Shown: positions 1 through 8,484 of the stretch, piece after piece
Numbering within the stretch: position 1 is the first letter of the stretch
Layout: each line of letters begins with the position of its first letter
Assembly: GCF_016651105.1 (NCBI RefSeq)
Contig: NZ_JAEKEL010000001.1
Span: forward strand, 3,462,001-3,526,000
Direction of reading: 5' to 3'
DNA length: 64,000 nt
Source of the DNA: Pseudomonas sp. TH15
GTDB taxonomy: Bacteria; Pseudomonadota; Gammaproteobacteria; Pseudomonadales; Pseudomonadaceae
Position numbers and translations under genes: made by a program
Notes under the pieces: generated by a model
Told to the model about the DNA's origin: nothing
The model's database searches: none
Seen by the model: the letters and a program-made list of their open reading frames with translations, nothing else

Positions 1-73
1 GGCACGCTGCGATCTTTTGATCTTTTTTACAATCAACATCAAAAGATCGCAGCGTGCCGCAGCTCCTACAGGG
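1..73. repeat. REP-like inverted repeat (GCTGCGATCTTTTGAT family)
   Basis: The arms GCTGCGATCTTTTGAT and ATCAAAAGATCGCAGC face each other around a short spacer, followed by GCAGCTCCTACAGGG. The same element recurs at about 1062-1135, 33691-33773, 34409-34491, 40511-40597 and 44773-44856, so it is a dispersed palindromic repeat and not a gene-specific site. Confidence 0.85.
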
Positions 74-80
74 AATGTTG

Positions 81-275
81 TCACTCGGAGGAGGGGGTAA
101 CCCGGCAGCTCTTGCGGTTGCGGATTTCTTTGTCCGTCGGGCGTTCGCGGACGAATTCGAAGCGCGGCTCACCCTCGCTGTAATGCACCAGCCAGCCCCA
201 CTCCAACTCGGCTTCATTCTGCCCGGGGTTCGGCGGTCTGGCCCACCACGGCTCTTTGCTGAGGATCTCGCGCAT
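81..275 (-). CDS. small conserved hypothetical protein
   Basis: This encodes 64 residues starting at an ATG preceded by a strong GGAGG site six bases upstream. The protein is charged and soluble with two tryptophan-rich patches (EPWWARPP, EWGWLVHYSEGE) and no signal peptide or membrane segment. It ends with a Cys-containing tail. I do not recognise a domain. Divergent orientation to thpR suggests its own promoter in the 276-383 gap. The ribosome binding site is the main reason for calling it real. Confidence 0.6.
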   Translation of the reverse strand: MREILSKEPWWARPPNPGQNEAELEWGWLVHYSEGEPRFEFVRERPTDKEIRNRKSCRVTPSSE

Positions 276-383
276 GGCAGCCTCCGGTTGATGGCAATCC
301 TTGAACTATAGCTTCCTGCCACGAGTCGTCAGATCAGGCTGTGTAGAATCGGGGCCGACGACGATGAGCGAAGGAGCAGGGCC

Positions 384-923
384 ATGATCGATGAAGCGCG
401 CAGGGATGAACCGTGCAAACGGCTGTTTTTTGCGTTGGATTGCCCTCCGGCGCAACGCAAGGCAATTGCTCAGTGGCGTGCTGATCTGGGCTTGCGAACC
501 GGTAAACCAGTGCCGGCGGACAATTTTCATCTGACACTGCTGTTTCTCGGTGCGGTGCCGTTGGCGCAAATCAATGAGGTCTGCGAGGCCGCCGGCCAAG
601 TGCGTACACCGGGTCAGGCCTTACGGATTTCGCTGGATCGTTTGCAGGTCTGGCATCGCTCCGGGGTGCTGTCGTTGGCACCGGAGCAGGCACCACAAGC
701 GTTGCTGCGGCTGGTTTATGCGCTGGAGCAAGCGATGTTGCCGTTCGGCTTTGAAGAGTCGGCACGTGAGTTTCGCCCGCATCTGACATTGGCTCGGGAC
801 TACCGAGCCCCGGAGCCGGAATCCGCTACACCCGCAGAGTTTTTCCTGCGCGCTGAACGGTTTGCCCTGTTCGAATCGCACAAGGGCCGCTACCGGGTTT
901 TGCAGGATTGGCCGCTGGCTTGA
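384..923 (+). CDS. thpR: RNA 2',3'-cyclic phosphodiesterase (2H family)
   Basis: This is a 179-residue cytoplasmic protein of the LigT/ThpR branch of the 2H phosphoesterases, which open 2',3'-cyclic phosphate ends of RNA to 2'-phosphates. The two diagnostic HxTx motifs are present: HLTL at residues 49-52 and HLTL at 133-136, with the usual spacing. Length matches the family (about 175-190). The ATG has AGGAGC upstream. The gene is transcribed alone and converges with the polyamine transporter operon. Confidence 0.9.
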   Translation: MIDEARRDEPCKRLFFALDCPPAQRKAIAQWRADLGLRTGKPVPADNFHLTLLFLGAVPLAQINEVCEAAGQVRTPGQALRISLDRLQVWHRSGVLSLAPEQAPQALLRLVYALEQAMLPFGFEESAREFRPHLTLARDYRAPEPESATPAEFFLRAERFALFESHKGRYRVLQDWPLA

Positions 924-929
924 GCCCAC

Positions 930-952
930 AAAAAAAAGCGCCCGAGGGCGCC
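930..952 (-). terminator. Rho-independent terminator of the pot operon side
   Basis: Read on the minus strand, a GC hairpin (GCGCCCTCGGGCGC) is followed directly by eight T. It lies past the 3' end of the minus-strand potF gene, immediately behind thpR. The plus strand has no T run here, so the signal points at minus-strand transcripts. Confidence 0.75.
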
Positions 953-1061
953 TGAAATTCACCTTGACCGAGGAAGCCAGGTGAGGCCGTTCGAAGGAAA
1001 AGCAGCGGTGGTAAGGCGCTGCGTGAACGGGAAATCTGTCATGTCTTGCACATCCCCTGTA

Positions 1062-1180
1062 GGAGCTGCCGAAGGCTGCGATCTGTTGATCTTGCTTCTA
1101 AATCAAAGTCAAAAGATCCTGCGGCAGCTCCTACAGGGGGTAGTTGATTGATCGTTCCCACGCGGTACGTGGGAACGATC
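1062..1180. repeat. two adjacent palindromic repeats between thpR and potF
   Basis: The first, about 1062-1135, is another copy of the GCTGCGATCTTTTGAT-type REP. The second is a perfect 13-bp inverted repeat, 1150-1162 against 1168-1180 (core GTTCCCACG), with a 5-base loop. That short TTCCCACG hairpin resembles a repeat commonly dispersed in Pseudomonas. No gene is visible between 924 and 1186. Confidence 0.75.
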
Positions 1181-1186
1181 ATCGGG

Positions 1187-2284
1187 TTATTTACCGAGTT
1201 TCACCCGCGTCCAGCCCCGGGTCATGACCCGCTGAATGCCGATTGGCATGTCCGGGATGGCATACAACGTCGCCATCACTTCTTGCGGCGGGTACGAGCC
1301 TGGGTCGTCACGAATCGCTTCATCCACCAACGGCGTCGCCGCCGCGTTGGCGTTGCTGTAGCCGATGTTGTTGGTGATCTCGGCGATGATGTCCGGGCGC
1401 ATCAGGAAGTTCATGAACAGGTAAGCGTTCTCGACGTTCGCCGCGTCCCGTGGGATGGCGACCATGTCGTAGAAGCTGCCAGCGCCTTCTTTCGGGATGC
1501 TGTAGTCGATCTTCACCATGTCGCCGGCCTCTTTGGCGCGAGCCTTGGCCTGCAGCACGTCACCGGAATAACCGACCGCCACGCAAATGTTGCCGTTGGC
1601 CAGGTCAGAGATGTACTTCGAAGAATGGAAGTACGCCACCGACGGTCGAATCTTCATGAACAGCGCTTCAGCTTCAGCAATCTGGCCCTTGTCCTGTGAA
1701 TTCACCGGGTAGCCCAGATAGTGCAGGGCGGCCGGGAGCATTTCGGTTGGCGAATCCAGGAAACTGATGCCGCAGGCTTTTAGCTTGGCGGCGTTTTCCG
1801 GTTTGAACAGCAGGTCCCAGGAGTTGGTCGGCGCGTTGGCCCCGAGTACTTCCTTGACCTTGGCCGGGTTGAAACCGATGCCGATCGAGCCCCACATGTA
1901 CGGGAAGGCGTGACCGTTATCCGGGTCGCTGGCCGATGCGTTTTTCAGCAGCACCGGGTTGAGGTTTTTCCAGTTCGGCAGCTTCGATTTGTCCAGCGTC
2001 TGGTAGACGCCAGCCTTGATCTGCTTGGCCAGGAAACTGTTGGACGGCACCACGATGTCGTAGCCGGATTTACCGGCCAGCAAGCGGGCCTCAAGGGTTT
2101 CATTGCTGTCGAATACATCGTAGGTCACGCGGATGCCGGTCTCGTCTTCGAACTTCTTGACGGTGTCCGGGGCGATGTAATCCGACCAGTTGTAAACACG
2201 CAGAACCTTGTCGTCGGCCTGGGCAACCGTAGCCATGGCGCCCAGTAAGGACAGTGTCAGCAGAGTCCTGCCAAACATTTTCAT
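1187..2284 (-). CDS. potF: polyamine ABC transporter periplasmic binding protein
   Basis: This is a 365-residue protein of the PotF/SpuD-SpuE family that captures putrescine or spermidine in the periplasm. A clear Sec signal peptide (residues 1-23, ending AQA) precedes VLRVYNWSDYIAPDT, the typical N-terminus of this family. The ATG at 2284 was chosen because GGAGTT sits in front of it and nine further codons upstream lack such a site. It is the last gene of a minus-strand group after potG-potH-potI, separated from potI by about 200 bases holding a repeat; the more usual order puts this gene first. Substrate preference cannot be told from sequence alone. Confidence 0.92.
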   Translation of the reverse strand: MKMFGRTLLTLSLLGAMATVAQADDKVLRVYNWSDYIAPDTVKKFEDETGIRVTYDVFDSNETLEARLLAGKSGYDIVVPSNSFLAKQIKAGVYQTLDKSKLPNWKNLNPVLLKNASASDPDNGHAFPYMWGSIGIGFNPAKVKEVLGANAPTNSWDLLFKPENAAKLKACGISFLDSPTEMLPAALHYLGYPVNSQDKGQIAEAEALFMKIRPSVAYFHSSKYISDLANGNICVAVGYSGDVLQAKARAKEAGDMVKIDYSIPKEGAGSFYDMVAIPRDAANVENAYLFMNFLMRPDIIAEITNNIGYSNANAAATPLVDEAIRDDPGSYPPQEVMATLYAIPDMPIGIQRVMTRGWTRVKLGK

Positions 2285-2344
2285 CGGTACAACTCCATTC
2301 TTTTTATTCAAAAACTTTAATCAAAAGCACAAACCAGCTGTACA

Positions 2345-2480
2345 CATAGGCTTGTGGCGAGGGGGCTTGCCCCCGTTGGGTTGCGAAGCAGCCCCCTATG
2401 CTTCCCGGACAGACCGTGTCCACAGGTTTGACGACTGCTGCGCAGCCGAACGGGGGCAAGCCCCCTCACCACAGTTGTTC
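2345..2480. repeat. REP-like inverted repeat (GTGGCGAGGG family) inside the pot operon
   Basis: The arms TGTGGCGAGGGGGCTTGCCC and GGGGGCAAGCCCCCTCACCACA enclose about 80 bases. The same family occurs at 13229-13363, 19341-19433 and 26939-27061. Its position between potI and potF could stabilise or terminate part of the transcript and so set different amounts of binding protein and permease. Confidence 0.8.
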
Positions 2481-2491
2481 ATCGGTGTTGC

Positions 2492-3364
2492 TTAGGCAGT
2501 CGCCGTTGCCGGCTGTTGCCACGACTCGTTTGCCGTCTGGTCCATCGCTTCCTGGATCGCACGTTTGCGGGTGGCTTCGGCGCGGCGGCTGAAGCACCAG
2601 ACCATAAACGTGACAATCGACACCGCCAGCAAAATCAGACTGGCCACAGCGTTGATCTCCGGTTTCACACCCAGACGCACCGCCGAGAACACTTCCATCG
2701 GCAAAGTCGTAGACCCCGGACCAGACACGAAGCTCGCCAACACCAGGTCATCCAGCGACAAGGCGAACGACATCATCCCGCCCGCCGCCAGCGACGGCGC
2801 GATCATCGGAATGGTGATCAGGAAAAACACCTTGAACGGCTTCGCACCGAGATCCATTGCCGCTTCTTCAATCGACAGGTCCAGCTCACGCAGGCGGGCG
2901 GAGACTACCACCGCCACATAGGCGGCACAAAACGTGGTGTGGGCGATCCAGATGGTGACAATGCCACGTTCCTGCGGCCAGCCGATCAGTTGCGCCATCG
3001 CCACGAACAGCAGCAACAGCGACAGACCGGTGATTACCTCCGGCATCACCAACGGCGCCGTCACCAAGCCACCAAACAGCGTGCGACCCTTGAAGCGTGT
3101 AACGCGGGTCAGCACGAATGCCGCCAGCGTACCCAGTGCCACCGCCGCAATCGCGGTGTAGCAGGCGATTTCCAGCGAGCGCATTACCGAGCCCATCAGT
3201 TGGGTGTTGTCGAGCAAGCCGACGTACCACTTCACCGACCAGCCGCCCCACACTGTCACCAGTTTCGAGGCGTTGAACGAGTAGATCACCAGAATCAGCA
3301 TCGGCAGGTAGATAAACGACAAGCCGAAAATCAGCATGAACTTTGAAAATCCGAAGCGTTTCAT
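2492..3364 (-). CDS. potI: polyamine ABC transporter inner-membrane permease
   Basis: This is a 290-residue integral membrane protein of the PotI/SpuH family. Hydrophobic segments start at residues 11-30, with further ones around 65-85, 98-125 and 135-155. The permease EAA loop (EEAAMDLGAKPFKVFF) is near residues 166-181, where it docks onto the ATPase. The C-terminus is a soluble tail rich in Ala/Thr. Its start overlaps the end of potH by four bases, so the two are translationally coupled. Confidence 0.93.
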   Translation of the reverse strand: MKRFGFSKFMLIFGLSFIYLPMLILVIYSFNASKLVTVWGGWSVKWYVGLLDNTQLMGSVMRSLEIACYTAIAAVALGTLAAFVLTRVTRFKGRTLFGGLVTAPLVMPEVITGLSLLLLFVAMAQLIGWPQERGIVTIWIAHTTFCAAYVAVVVSARLRELDLSIEEAAMDLGAKPFKVFFLITIPMIAPSLAAGGMMSFALSLDDLVLASFVSGPGSTTLPMEVFSAVRLGVKPEINAVASLILLAVSIVTFMVWCFSRRAEATRKRAIQEAMDQTANESWQQPATATA

Positions 3365-4275
3365 CCCCGTGCCTCCATCTCTTTGGCCTGGCTGCGGTTA
3401 AACAGCAGAATCGGCACAATCAGGATCAACAGCATCACCACCGCCAGGGCAGACGCCACCGGCCAGTCGCGGTTGTTGAAGAACTCTTGCCACAGCACGC
3501 GACCGATCATCAGGGTCTCCGGGCCGCCCAGCAGTTCCGGAATCACGAACTCACCGACCACTGGAATGAACACCAGCATGCAGCCGGCGATAATCCCGTT
3601 CTTGGCCAGCGGCACGGTGATTTTCCAGAAGTTGTTGAAGTTGCTCGAACCGAGGTCCGACGCGGCTTCCAACAGGCTTTGATCGTGCTTCACCAGGTTG
3701 GCGTACAGCGGCAAGACCATGAACGGCAGGTAGGCGTAAACCACCCCGATGTACACGGCGGTGTTGGTGTTGAGGATCTCGATGGGTGACGAAATCAACC
3801 CGGTCCACATCAGGAATGCGTTGAGCAAACCGTTGTTGCTGAGGATGCCCATCCACGCATAAACGCGGATCAGGATCGCGGTCCAGGTCGGCATCATGAT
3901 CAGCAACATCAGGACGTTTTGCGCTTCCTTGCTCGCCTTGGTAATCGCGTAGGCCATCGGGAAACCGATCACCAGGCACATCACCGTACTGAAAAACGCG
4001 ACCTTCAACGAACCGAGGTACGCCGAGATGTACAACTCATCCTGAGTCAGCAGCGCGTAGTTGCCGAGGTTCAGCAGCACTTGCAGCTTCTGGTCGACGA
4101 AATTGTAGATCTCGGTGTACGGCGGAATCGCCAGCGCCGCTTCCGAGAAGCTGATCTTCATGACCAGGAAGAACGGCAGCATGAAAAACAGGAACAGCCA
4201 GATGAACGGAATGCCGATCACCATTTTGCGCCCGCTGGGGACCAATCTCAGGAACTGCTGATTGAAGGTTTTCAT
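3361..4275 (-). CDS. potH: polyamine ABC transporter inner-membrane permease
   Basis: This is a 304-residue partner permease of the PotH/SpuG family. A strongly hydrophobic segment lies at about residues 18-40. An EAA loop (LEAASDLGSSNFNNFWKI) lies in the cytoplasmic region near residue 200. The ATG at 4275 overlaps the potG stop by four bases (ATGA arrangement), which is why the twelve upstream codons were rejected. It forms a heterodimer with PotI across the inner membrane. Confidence 0.93.
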   Translation of the reverse strand: MKTFNQQFLRLVPSGRKMVIGIPFIWLFLFFMLPFFLVMKISFSEAALAIPPYTEIYNFVDQKLQVLLNLGNYALLTQDELYISAYLGSLKVAFFSTVMCLVIGFPMAYAITKASKEAQNVLMLLIMMPTWTAILIRVYAWMGILSNNGLLNAFLMWTGLISSPIEILNTNTAVYIGVVYAYLPFMVLPLYANLVKHDQSLLEAASDLGSSNFNNFWKITVPLAKNGIIAGCMLVFIPVVGEFVIPELLGGPETLMIGRVLWQEFFNNRDWPVASALAVVMLLILIVPILLFNRSQAKEMEARG

Positions 4276-5414
4276 GAACGCAGTACCACGCCGCTGTCGT
4301 CTTCCCACCACACGTAAACCTGGTCGTCCCAGGTCGGACGTGCGCCCCGGCGTTCGGCGTTGGCCATGAACGACTGGACGATCTTGCCGCCAGGTAATTC
4401 GACGTAGAACACCGAGTGGCCGCCGAGGTAGGCGATGTCATGCACTTTGCCCTTGGACCAGTTGTAGCGCTGCTCGGGCTTGAGGGTGCTGACCAGCATT
4501 TTTTCCGGGCGGATGGCGTAGGTGACTGACTTGTCCTGCACCGAAGTGCTGACGCCGTGACCGACGTAAATCTTCTGTTCCAGGTCCGGGCTGTGGATGA
4601 TCGCGTGACCTTCGAGGTCTTCCACAACGGTGCCGTCGAAGGCGTTCACGTTGCCGATGAATTCGCAGACCATGCGGCTGACCGGCGCTTCATAGATGTC
4701 GACCGGGCTGCCGATCTGGGCGATCCAGCCCAGGTGCATGATCGCGATGCGTTCAGCCATGGTCATGGCTTCTTCCTGGTCGTGGGTCACCATCACGCAG
4801 GTCACGCCGACCCGTTCGATGATTTGCACCAGTTCCAGTTGCATCTGCGAACGCAGTTTTTTATCCAGCGCGCCCATTGGTTCGTCGAGCAACAGCAGCT
4901 TCGGACGTTTGGCCAGGGAGCGGGCGAGGGCGACGCGCTGACGCTGACCGCCGGACAACTGATGGGGTTTGCGTTTGGCGTATTGGGTCATGTGCACCAG
5001 ACGCAGCATCTCTTCAACGCGGGCGTCGATTTCGCTGGCGGACAAACGATCCTGCTTCAGGCCAAAGGCGATGTTCTGCGCCACGGTCATGTGCGGGAAC
5101 AGCGCGTAGGACTGGAACATCATGTTGATCGGCCGCTCGTAGGGCGGCATGTCGGTGATGTCCACGCCGTCGAGCATGATCCGCCCTTCGGTCGGGCGCT
5201 CGAAACCGGCGAGCATGCGCAGCAGGGTCGATTTACCAGAGCCGGAACCACCGAGCAGGGCGAAGATTTCGCCCTGATAGATTTCCAGGGACACATCGTC
5301 CACGGCGGTGGTTTCGTCGAACTTCTTGGTCACGCGATCGATTTTCACCAAGACCTTTTTCGGTGCCTGGTGACCTTCAAGAGCCTTCCTGTAAGTGCTG
5401 GAGGCATTTGCCAT
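4272..5414 (-). CDS. potG: polyamine ABC transporter ATP-binding protein
   Basis: This is a 380-residue ATPase that drives putrescine/spermidine import. Walker A GGSGSGKST is at residues 55-63, the Q loop near FQSYALFP at 100-107, the LSGGQ signature at 153-157, Walker B LLLLDEP at 173-179, and a C-terminal regulatory TOBE-like domain follows from about residue 290. The ATG at 5414 has GGGAG eight bases upstream; the longer frame to 5477 has no such site. It is the first gene of the potG-potH-potI-potF group. Confidence 0.94.
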   Translation of the reverse strand: MANASSTYRKALEGHQAPKKVLVKIDRVTKKFDETTAVDDVSLEIYQGEIFALLGGSGSGKSTLLRMLAGFERPTEGRIMLDGVDITDMPPYERPINMMFQSYALFPHMTVAQNIAFGLKQDRLSASEIDARVEEMLRLVHMTQYAKRKPHQLSGGQRQRVALARSLAKRPKLLLLDEPMGALDKKLRSQMQLELVQIIERVGVTCVMVTHDQEEAMTMAERIAIMHLGWIAQIGSPVDIYEAPVSRMVCEFIGNVNAFDGTVVEDLEGHAIIHSPDLEQKIYVGHGVSTSVQDKSVTYAIRPEKMLVSTLKPEQRYNWSKGKVHDIAYLGGHSVFYVELPGGKIVQSFMANAERRGARPTWDDQVYVWWEDDSGVVLRS

Positions 5415-5512
5415 GTGAAACTCCCAACAGGTTTCAGTCGTCGGGCCAACGCGGCCTGACTTAATAGTTGATTGCAAGCCTGTAAACGCAATGTCAGTCG
5501 TTACACATCCCT

Positions 5513-5605
5513 CTGTAGGAGTGAGCCTGCTCGCGATGAGGCCGTCTCAGTCGACATCTTTGTTGACTGGTCTATTGCTATCGCGAGCAGGCTCACTCCT
5601 ACAGG
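5513..5605. repeat. paired REP element (GAGCCTGCTCGCGAT family); gap 5415-5782
   Basis: The arms TGTAGGAGTGAGCCTGCTCG and CGAGCAGGCTCACTCCTACA enclose about 50 bases, a typical paired REP. The rest of the gap between potG and puuD, about 5606-5782, shows no convincing gene. The same family appears at 17755-17850. Confidence 0.88.
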
Positions 5606-5782
5606 GGAATTGCGCATGCCTGACTGACCTTGCACTGCCGAGGGCTTATTCGGCGCCGCCGTCCTGGCTGCCTGGTAGTACTTGTTGTTATCGCGGTGTG
5701 TTGTTTTTCACGGATGACGGATGCGCAAAGGCACACCCGGCATTCGTGGGGGCAGTAAATCGTTACGTATTTCTGGGTTGGG

Positions 5783-6544
5783 TCAGCGCGAGTTGCGCAG
5801 CGCCGCGCGTTTGCGGCACGCGTCACCAAACGCCTGGAAAATACTCAAGTAAGGAGGCTTGCTCAGCACCTGCCATTCCGGGTGCCATTGCACGCCGACC
5901 GCGAAGGTCGGGCTGTGATCCACCGAAATCGCCTCGATCAAACCGTCCGGCGCAATCGCTTCGGCGCGCAGGCCGGGAGCGAGTCGGTCGATGCCCTGGC
6001 TGTGAATCGAGTTCACCTGGAACACCGTCGGCAGACCCATGGCTTCGAATACGCCGCCCGGTTGCACAGTCACCGCATGAGCCGGCGCGTACTGCACCGC
6101 CAACTCCGGACTGTCCTCCTCGCGATGATCGAGCATGCCGGGCAATTCGTGGACCTTCTGATGCAGGCTGCCGCCGAACGCCACGTTCATCTCCTGGAAG
6201 CCGCGGCAGATGCCCAGCACCGGCACGCCGGCGGCAATCGCTGCGCGCAATAAAGGAAGAGTCGTGGCGTCCCGCGCCGGATCGTGATCCGTGCCGGGTG
6301 CGCTGGCGGGGCCTTGATAGTGGAAAGGTTCCACATTCGAGGGTGAGCCGGTCAGCAACAGACCGTCGAGCTGCGCGAGCAGGTCCTCGATTTCGGTCAG
6401 TTCGCCCAAGGAAGGAATGACGACGGGCAGCCCCAGAGCCGCGACGCTGACAGCACGCAAGTACTTGTCGCCGCTGATGTGGTAGGGGTGCAGGCCAATC
6501 TGTTTGACGCACGCTGTAACGCCGATCAATGGCTTGAATGCCAT
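5783..6544 (-). CDS. puuD: gamma-glutamyl-polyamine hydrolase (class I glutamine amidotransferase fold)
   Basis: This 253-residue enzyme releases glutamate from gamma-glutamyl-GABA or a related acid in the last step of the gamma-glutamylated polyamine route. The nucleophile elbow GICRGFQE places Cys at residue 113, and the HPE pair of the catalytic triad is at about 221-223 (VQWHPEW). These are hallmarks of the PuuD/SpuA peptidase C26 family. The ATG at 6544 follows GAGGTG. It is transcribed divergently from puuA, sharing the 280-base region 6545-6824. Confidence 0.93.
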   Translation of the reverse strand: MAFKPLIGVTACVKQIGLHPYHISGDKYLRAVSVAALGLPVVIPSLGELTEIEDLLAQLDGLLLTGSPSNVEPFHYQGPASAPGTDHDPARDATTLPLLRAAIAAGVPVLGICRGFQEMNVAFGGSLHQKVHELPGMLDHREEDSPELAVQYAPAHAVTVQPGGVFEAMGLPTVFQVNSIHSQGIDRLAPGLRAEAIAPDGLIEAISVDHSPTFAVGVQWHPEWQVLSKPPYLSIFQAFGDACRKRAALRNSR

Positions 6545-6779
6545 TTTTATCACCTCGAAGTTTCACACTTGAACGAGCTTTTCCGGAGCTTAGCCTTGTT
6601 GATTTTAATTAACAACTCTCATGTAAAAAATTCTAAACGCCGGTCGTCCGATCCTCAGGATTTACACGGTGCGCAGGACTTCCCTGGCACTCGCGTGCCC
6701 ATAAAAGGCCCGAAAATAAAGGTTGAAAGGCCAAGTGTTCGCTATTGACTTCACTTTGTCTTTCGGATTGACTGGGCTC

Positions 6780-6798
6780 GTGAACATGAAGTGAACAT
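6780..6798 (+). promoter_or_regulatory. direct repeat upstream of puuA, candidate PuuR operator
   Basis: The octamer GTGAACAT occurs at 6780-6787 and again at 6791-6798, 11 bases apart, or one helical turn, just before the puuA ribosome binding site. The E. coli PuuR site contains ATGAACA, which this resembles. That match and the nearby puuR gene are the only support; binding is inferred. Confidence 0.4.
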
Positions 6799-6824
6799 AA
6801 TAATTAACAGCTAATAGGTGCATC

Positions 6825-8201
6825 ATGTCGGTCCCTCTGCGTGCCGTTCAACTCAACGAAGCAAACGCATTCCTTAAGAAATATCCTGAGGTTTTGTACG
6901 TCGACCTTCTGATTGCGGATATGAACGGTGTGGTGCGCGGCAAGCGCATCGAACGCACCAGTCTTCATAAGGTTTACGAAAAAGGCATTAACCTCCCGGC
7001 GTCGCTGTTTGCTCTGGACATCAATGGTTCTACGGTGGAAAGCACCGGCCTGGGTCTGGACATCGGCGACTCAGACCGAATCTGCTTCCCCATCCCAAAC
7101 ACCCTCAGCATCGAGCCATGGCAGAAGCGCCCAACCGCGCAACTGTTAATGACCATGCACGAACTCGAAGGCCAGCCGTTCTTCGCGGACCCTCGCGAAG
7201 TACTGCGTCAGGTCGTGAGCAAGTTCGATGACATGGGCCTGACGATTTGCGCAGCCTTTGAACTCGAGTTCTACCTGATCGACCAGGACAACGTGAACGG
7301 TCGTCCGCAATCGCCACGCTCGCCAGTCTCCGGCAAGCGTCCGATGTCGACTCAGGTGTACCTGATCGACGACCTCGACGAATACGTCGATTGCCTGCAA
7401 GACATCCTCGAAGGCGCGAAAGAGCAGGGCATTCCTGCTGACGCCATCGTCAAGGAAAGCGCCCCGGCGCAGTTCGAAGTGAACCTGCATCACGTCTCTG
7501 ATCCGATCAAGGCCTGCGACTACGCGGTGTTGCTCAAGCGTCTGGTGAAGAACATCGCCTACGACCACGAGATGGACACCACCTTCATGGCCAAGCCGTA
7601 TCCGGGCCAGGCGGGCAATGGTCTGCACGTGCACATTTCGATTCTCGACAAAGAAGGCAACAACATCTTTGCCAGCGAGGATCCCGAGCAGAACGCCGCA
7701 CTGCGTCACGCGATCGGCGGTGTGCTCGAGACCCTACCGGCGCAGATGGCGTTCCTGTGCCCGAACGTCAACTCGTACCGCCGCTTCGGCGCGCAGTTCT
7801 ATGTACCGAACTCGCCAAGCTGGGGCATCGACAACCGTACCGTTGCGGTACGTGTGCCGACAGGTTCCGCGGACTCGGTGCGCATCGAGCACCGTGTTGC
7901 CGGCGCCGATGCCAACCCGTACCTGTTGATGGCCTCGGTCCTGGCCGGTATTCACCACGGCCTGACCAACAAAATCGAGCCCGGCCCACCGGTCGAAGGC
8001 AACAGCTACGAGCAGAACGAGCAGAGCCTGCCGAACAACCTGCGCGATGCATTGCGCGAGCTGGACGACAGCGAAGTCATGGCCAAATACATCGACCCGC
8101 TGTACATCGACGTGTTCGTGGCGTGCAAGGAAAGCGAGCTGGCCGAGTTCGAGAACTCCATCTCCGACCTTGAGTACAACTGGTATTTGCACACCGTCTG
8201 A
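6825..8201 (+). CDS. puuA: gamma-glutamyl-polyamine synthetase (glutamine synthetase family)
   Basis: This 458-residue ATP-dependent ligase of the glutamine synthetase superfamily joins glutamate to putrescine or another polyamine. It has a beta-grasp N-terminal domain (YVDLLIADMNGVVRGKRI near residues 25-45) and a catalytic domain with AAFELEFYLID (metal-binding glutamates), NGLHVHIS, SYRRFGAQFYVP and NRTVAVRVP. AGGTG sits in front of the ATG. A paralogue lies at 17865-19232. In P. aeruginosa several such genes (PauA, SpuB) differ in amine preference, which sequence alone does not settle. Confidence 0.92.
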   Translation: MSVPLRAVQLNEANAFLKKYPEVLYVDLLIADMNGVVRGKRIERTSLHKVYEKGINLPASLFALDINGSTVESTGLGLDIGDSDRICFPIPNTLSIEPWQKRPTAQLLMTMHELEGQPFFADPREVLRQVVSKFDDMGLTICAAFELEFYLIDQDNVNGRPQSPRSPVSGKRPMSTQVYLIDDLDEYVDCLQDILEGAKEQGIPADAIVKESAPAQFEVNLHHVSDPIKACDYAVLLKRLVKNIAYDHEMDTTFMAKPYPGQAGNGLHVHISILDKEGNNIFASEDPEQNAALRHAIGGVLETLPAQMAFLCPNVNSYRRFGAQFYVPNSPSWGIDNRTVAVRVPTGSADSVRIEHRVAGADANPYLLMASVLAGIHHGLTNKIEPGPPVEGNSYEQNEQSLPNNLRDALRELDDSEVMAKYIDPLYIDVFVACKESELAEFENSISDLEYNWYLHTV

Positions 8202-8225
8202 TGGGTTAAGGCCCTCAAAAGCCGA

Positions 8226-8428
8226 AGAGCCCCTCACCCTAACCCTCCCGAAACGTCGGACCGCCCGGAGGGAGAGGGGACTGACCGAGTTGTCTTGAGA
8301 TATTCAGCGACCTGAACGATTCAGTCGATTATGGATTCGGCAAGGAGCTTTCAGGTCGGCGGAGATTTTAAGCATCCCCCGGTCGGTCCCCTCTACCCCT
8401 GGGAGAGGGCTAGGGTGAGGGCAGCCAT
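8226..8428. repeat. CCCTCACCCTAACCC-type inverted repeat pair; gap 8202-8484
   Basis: CCCCTCACCCTAACCCTCCC near 8230 and its inverse GAGAGGGCTAGGGTGAGGGC near 8403-8422 flank a 150-base region with a second short GGAGGGAGAGGGG palindrome. It lies between puuA and puuC and could act as an intra-operon mRNA structure. No gene is seen here. Confidence 0.7.
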
Positions 8429-8484
8429 CTCAAGCCAGACGCAACAATCCGACACCCCCAATTCCCCCTTGTCGAGTCACAACA

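Noticed and set aside
2516..3346. 276-codon plus-strand frame opposite potI
   Set aside because: Shadow frame rich in His, Arg and Gln; potI on the other strand is clear.
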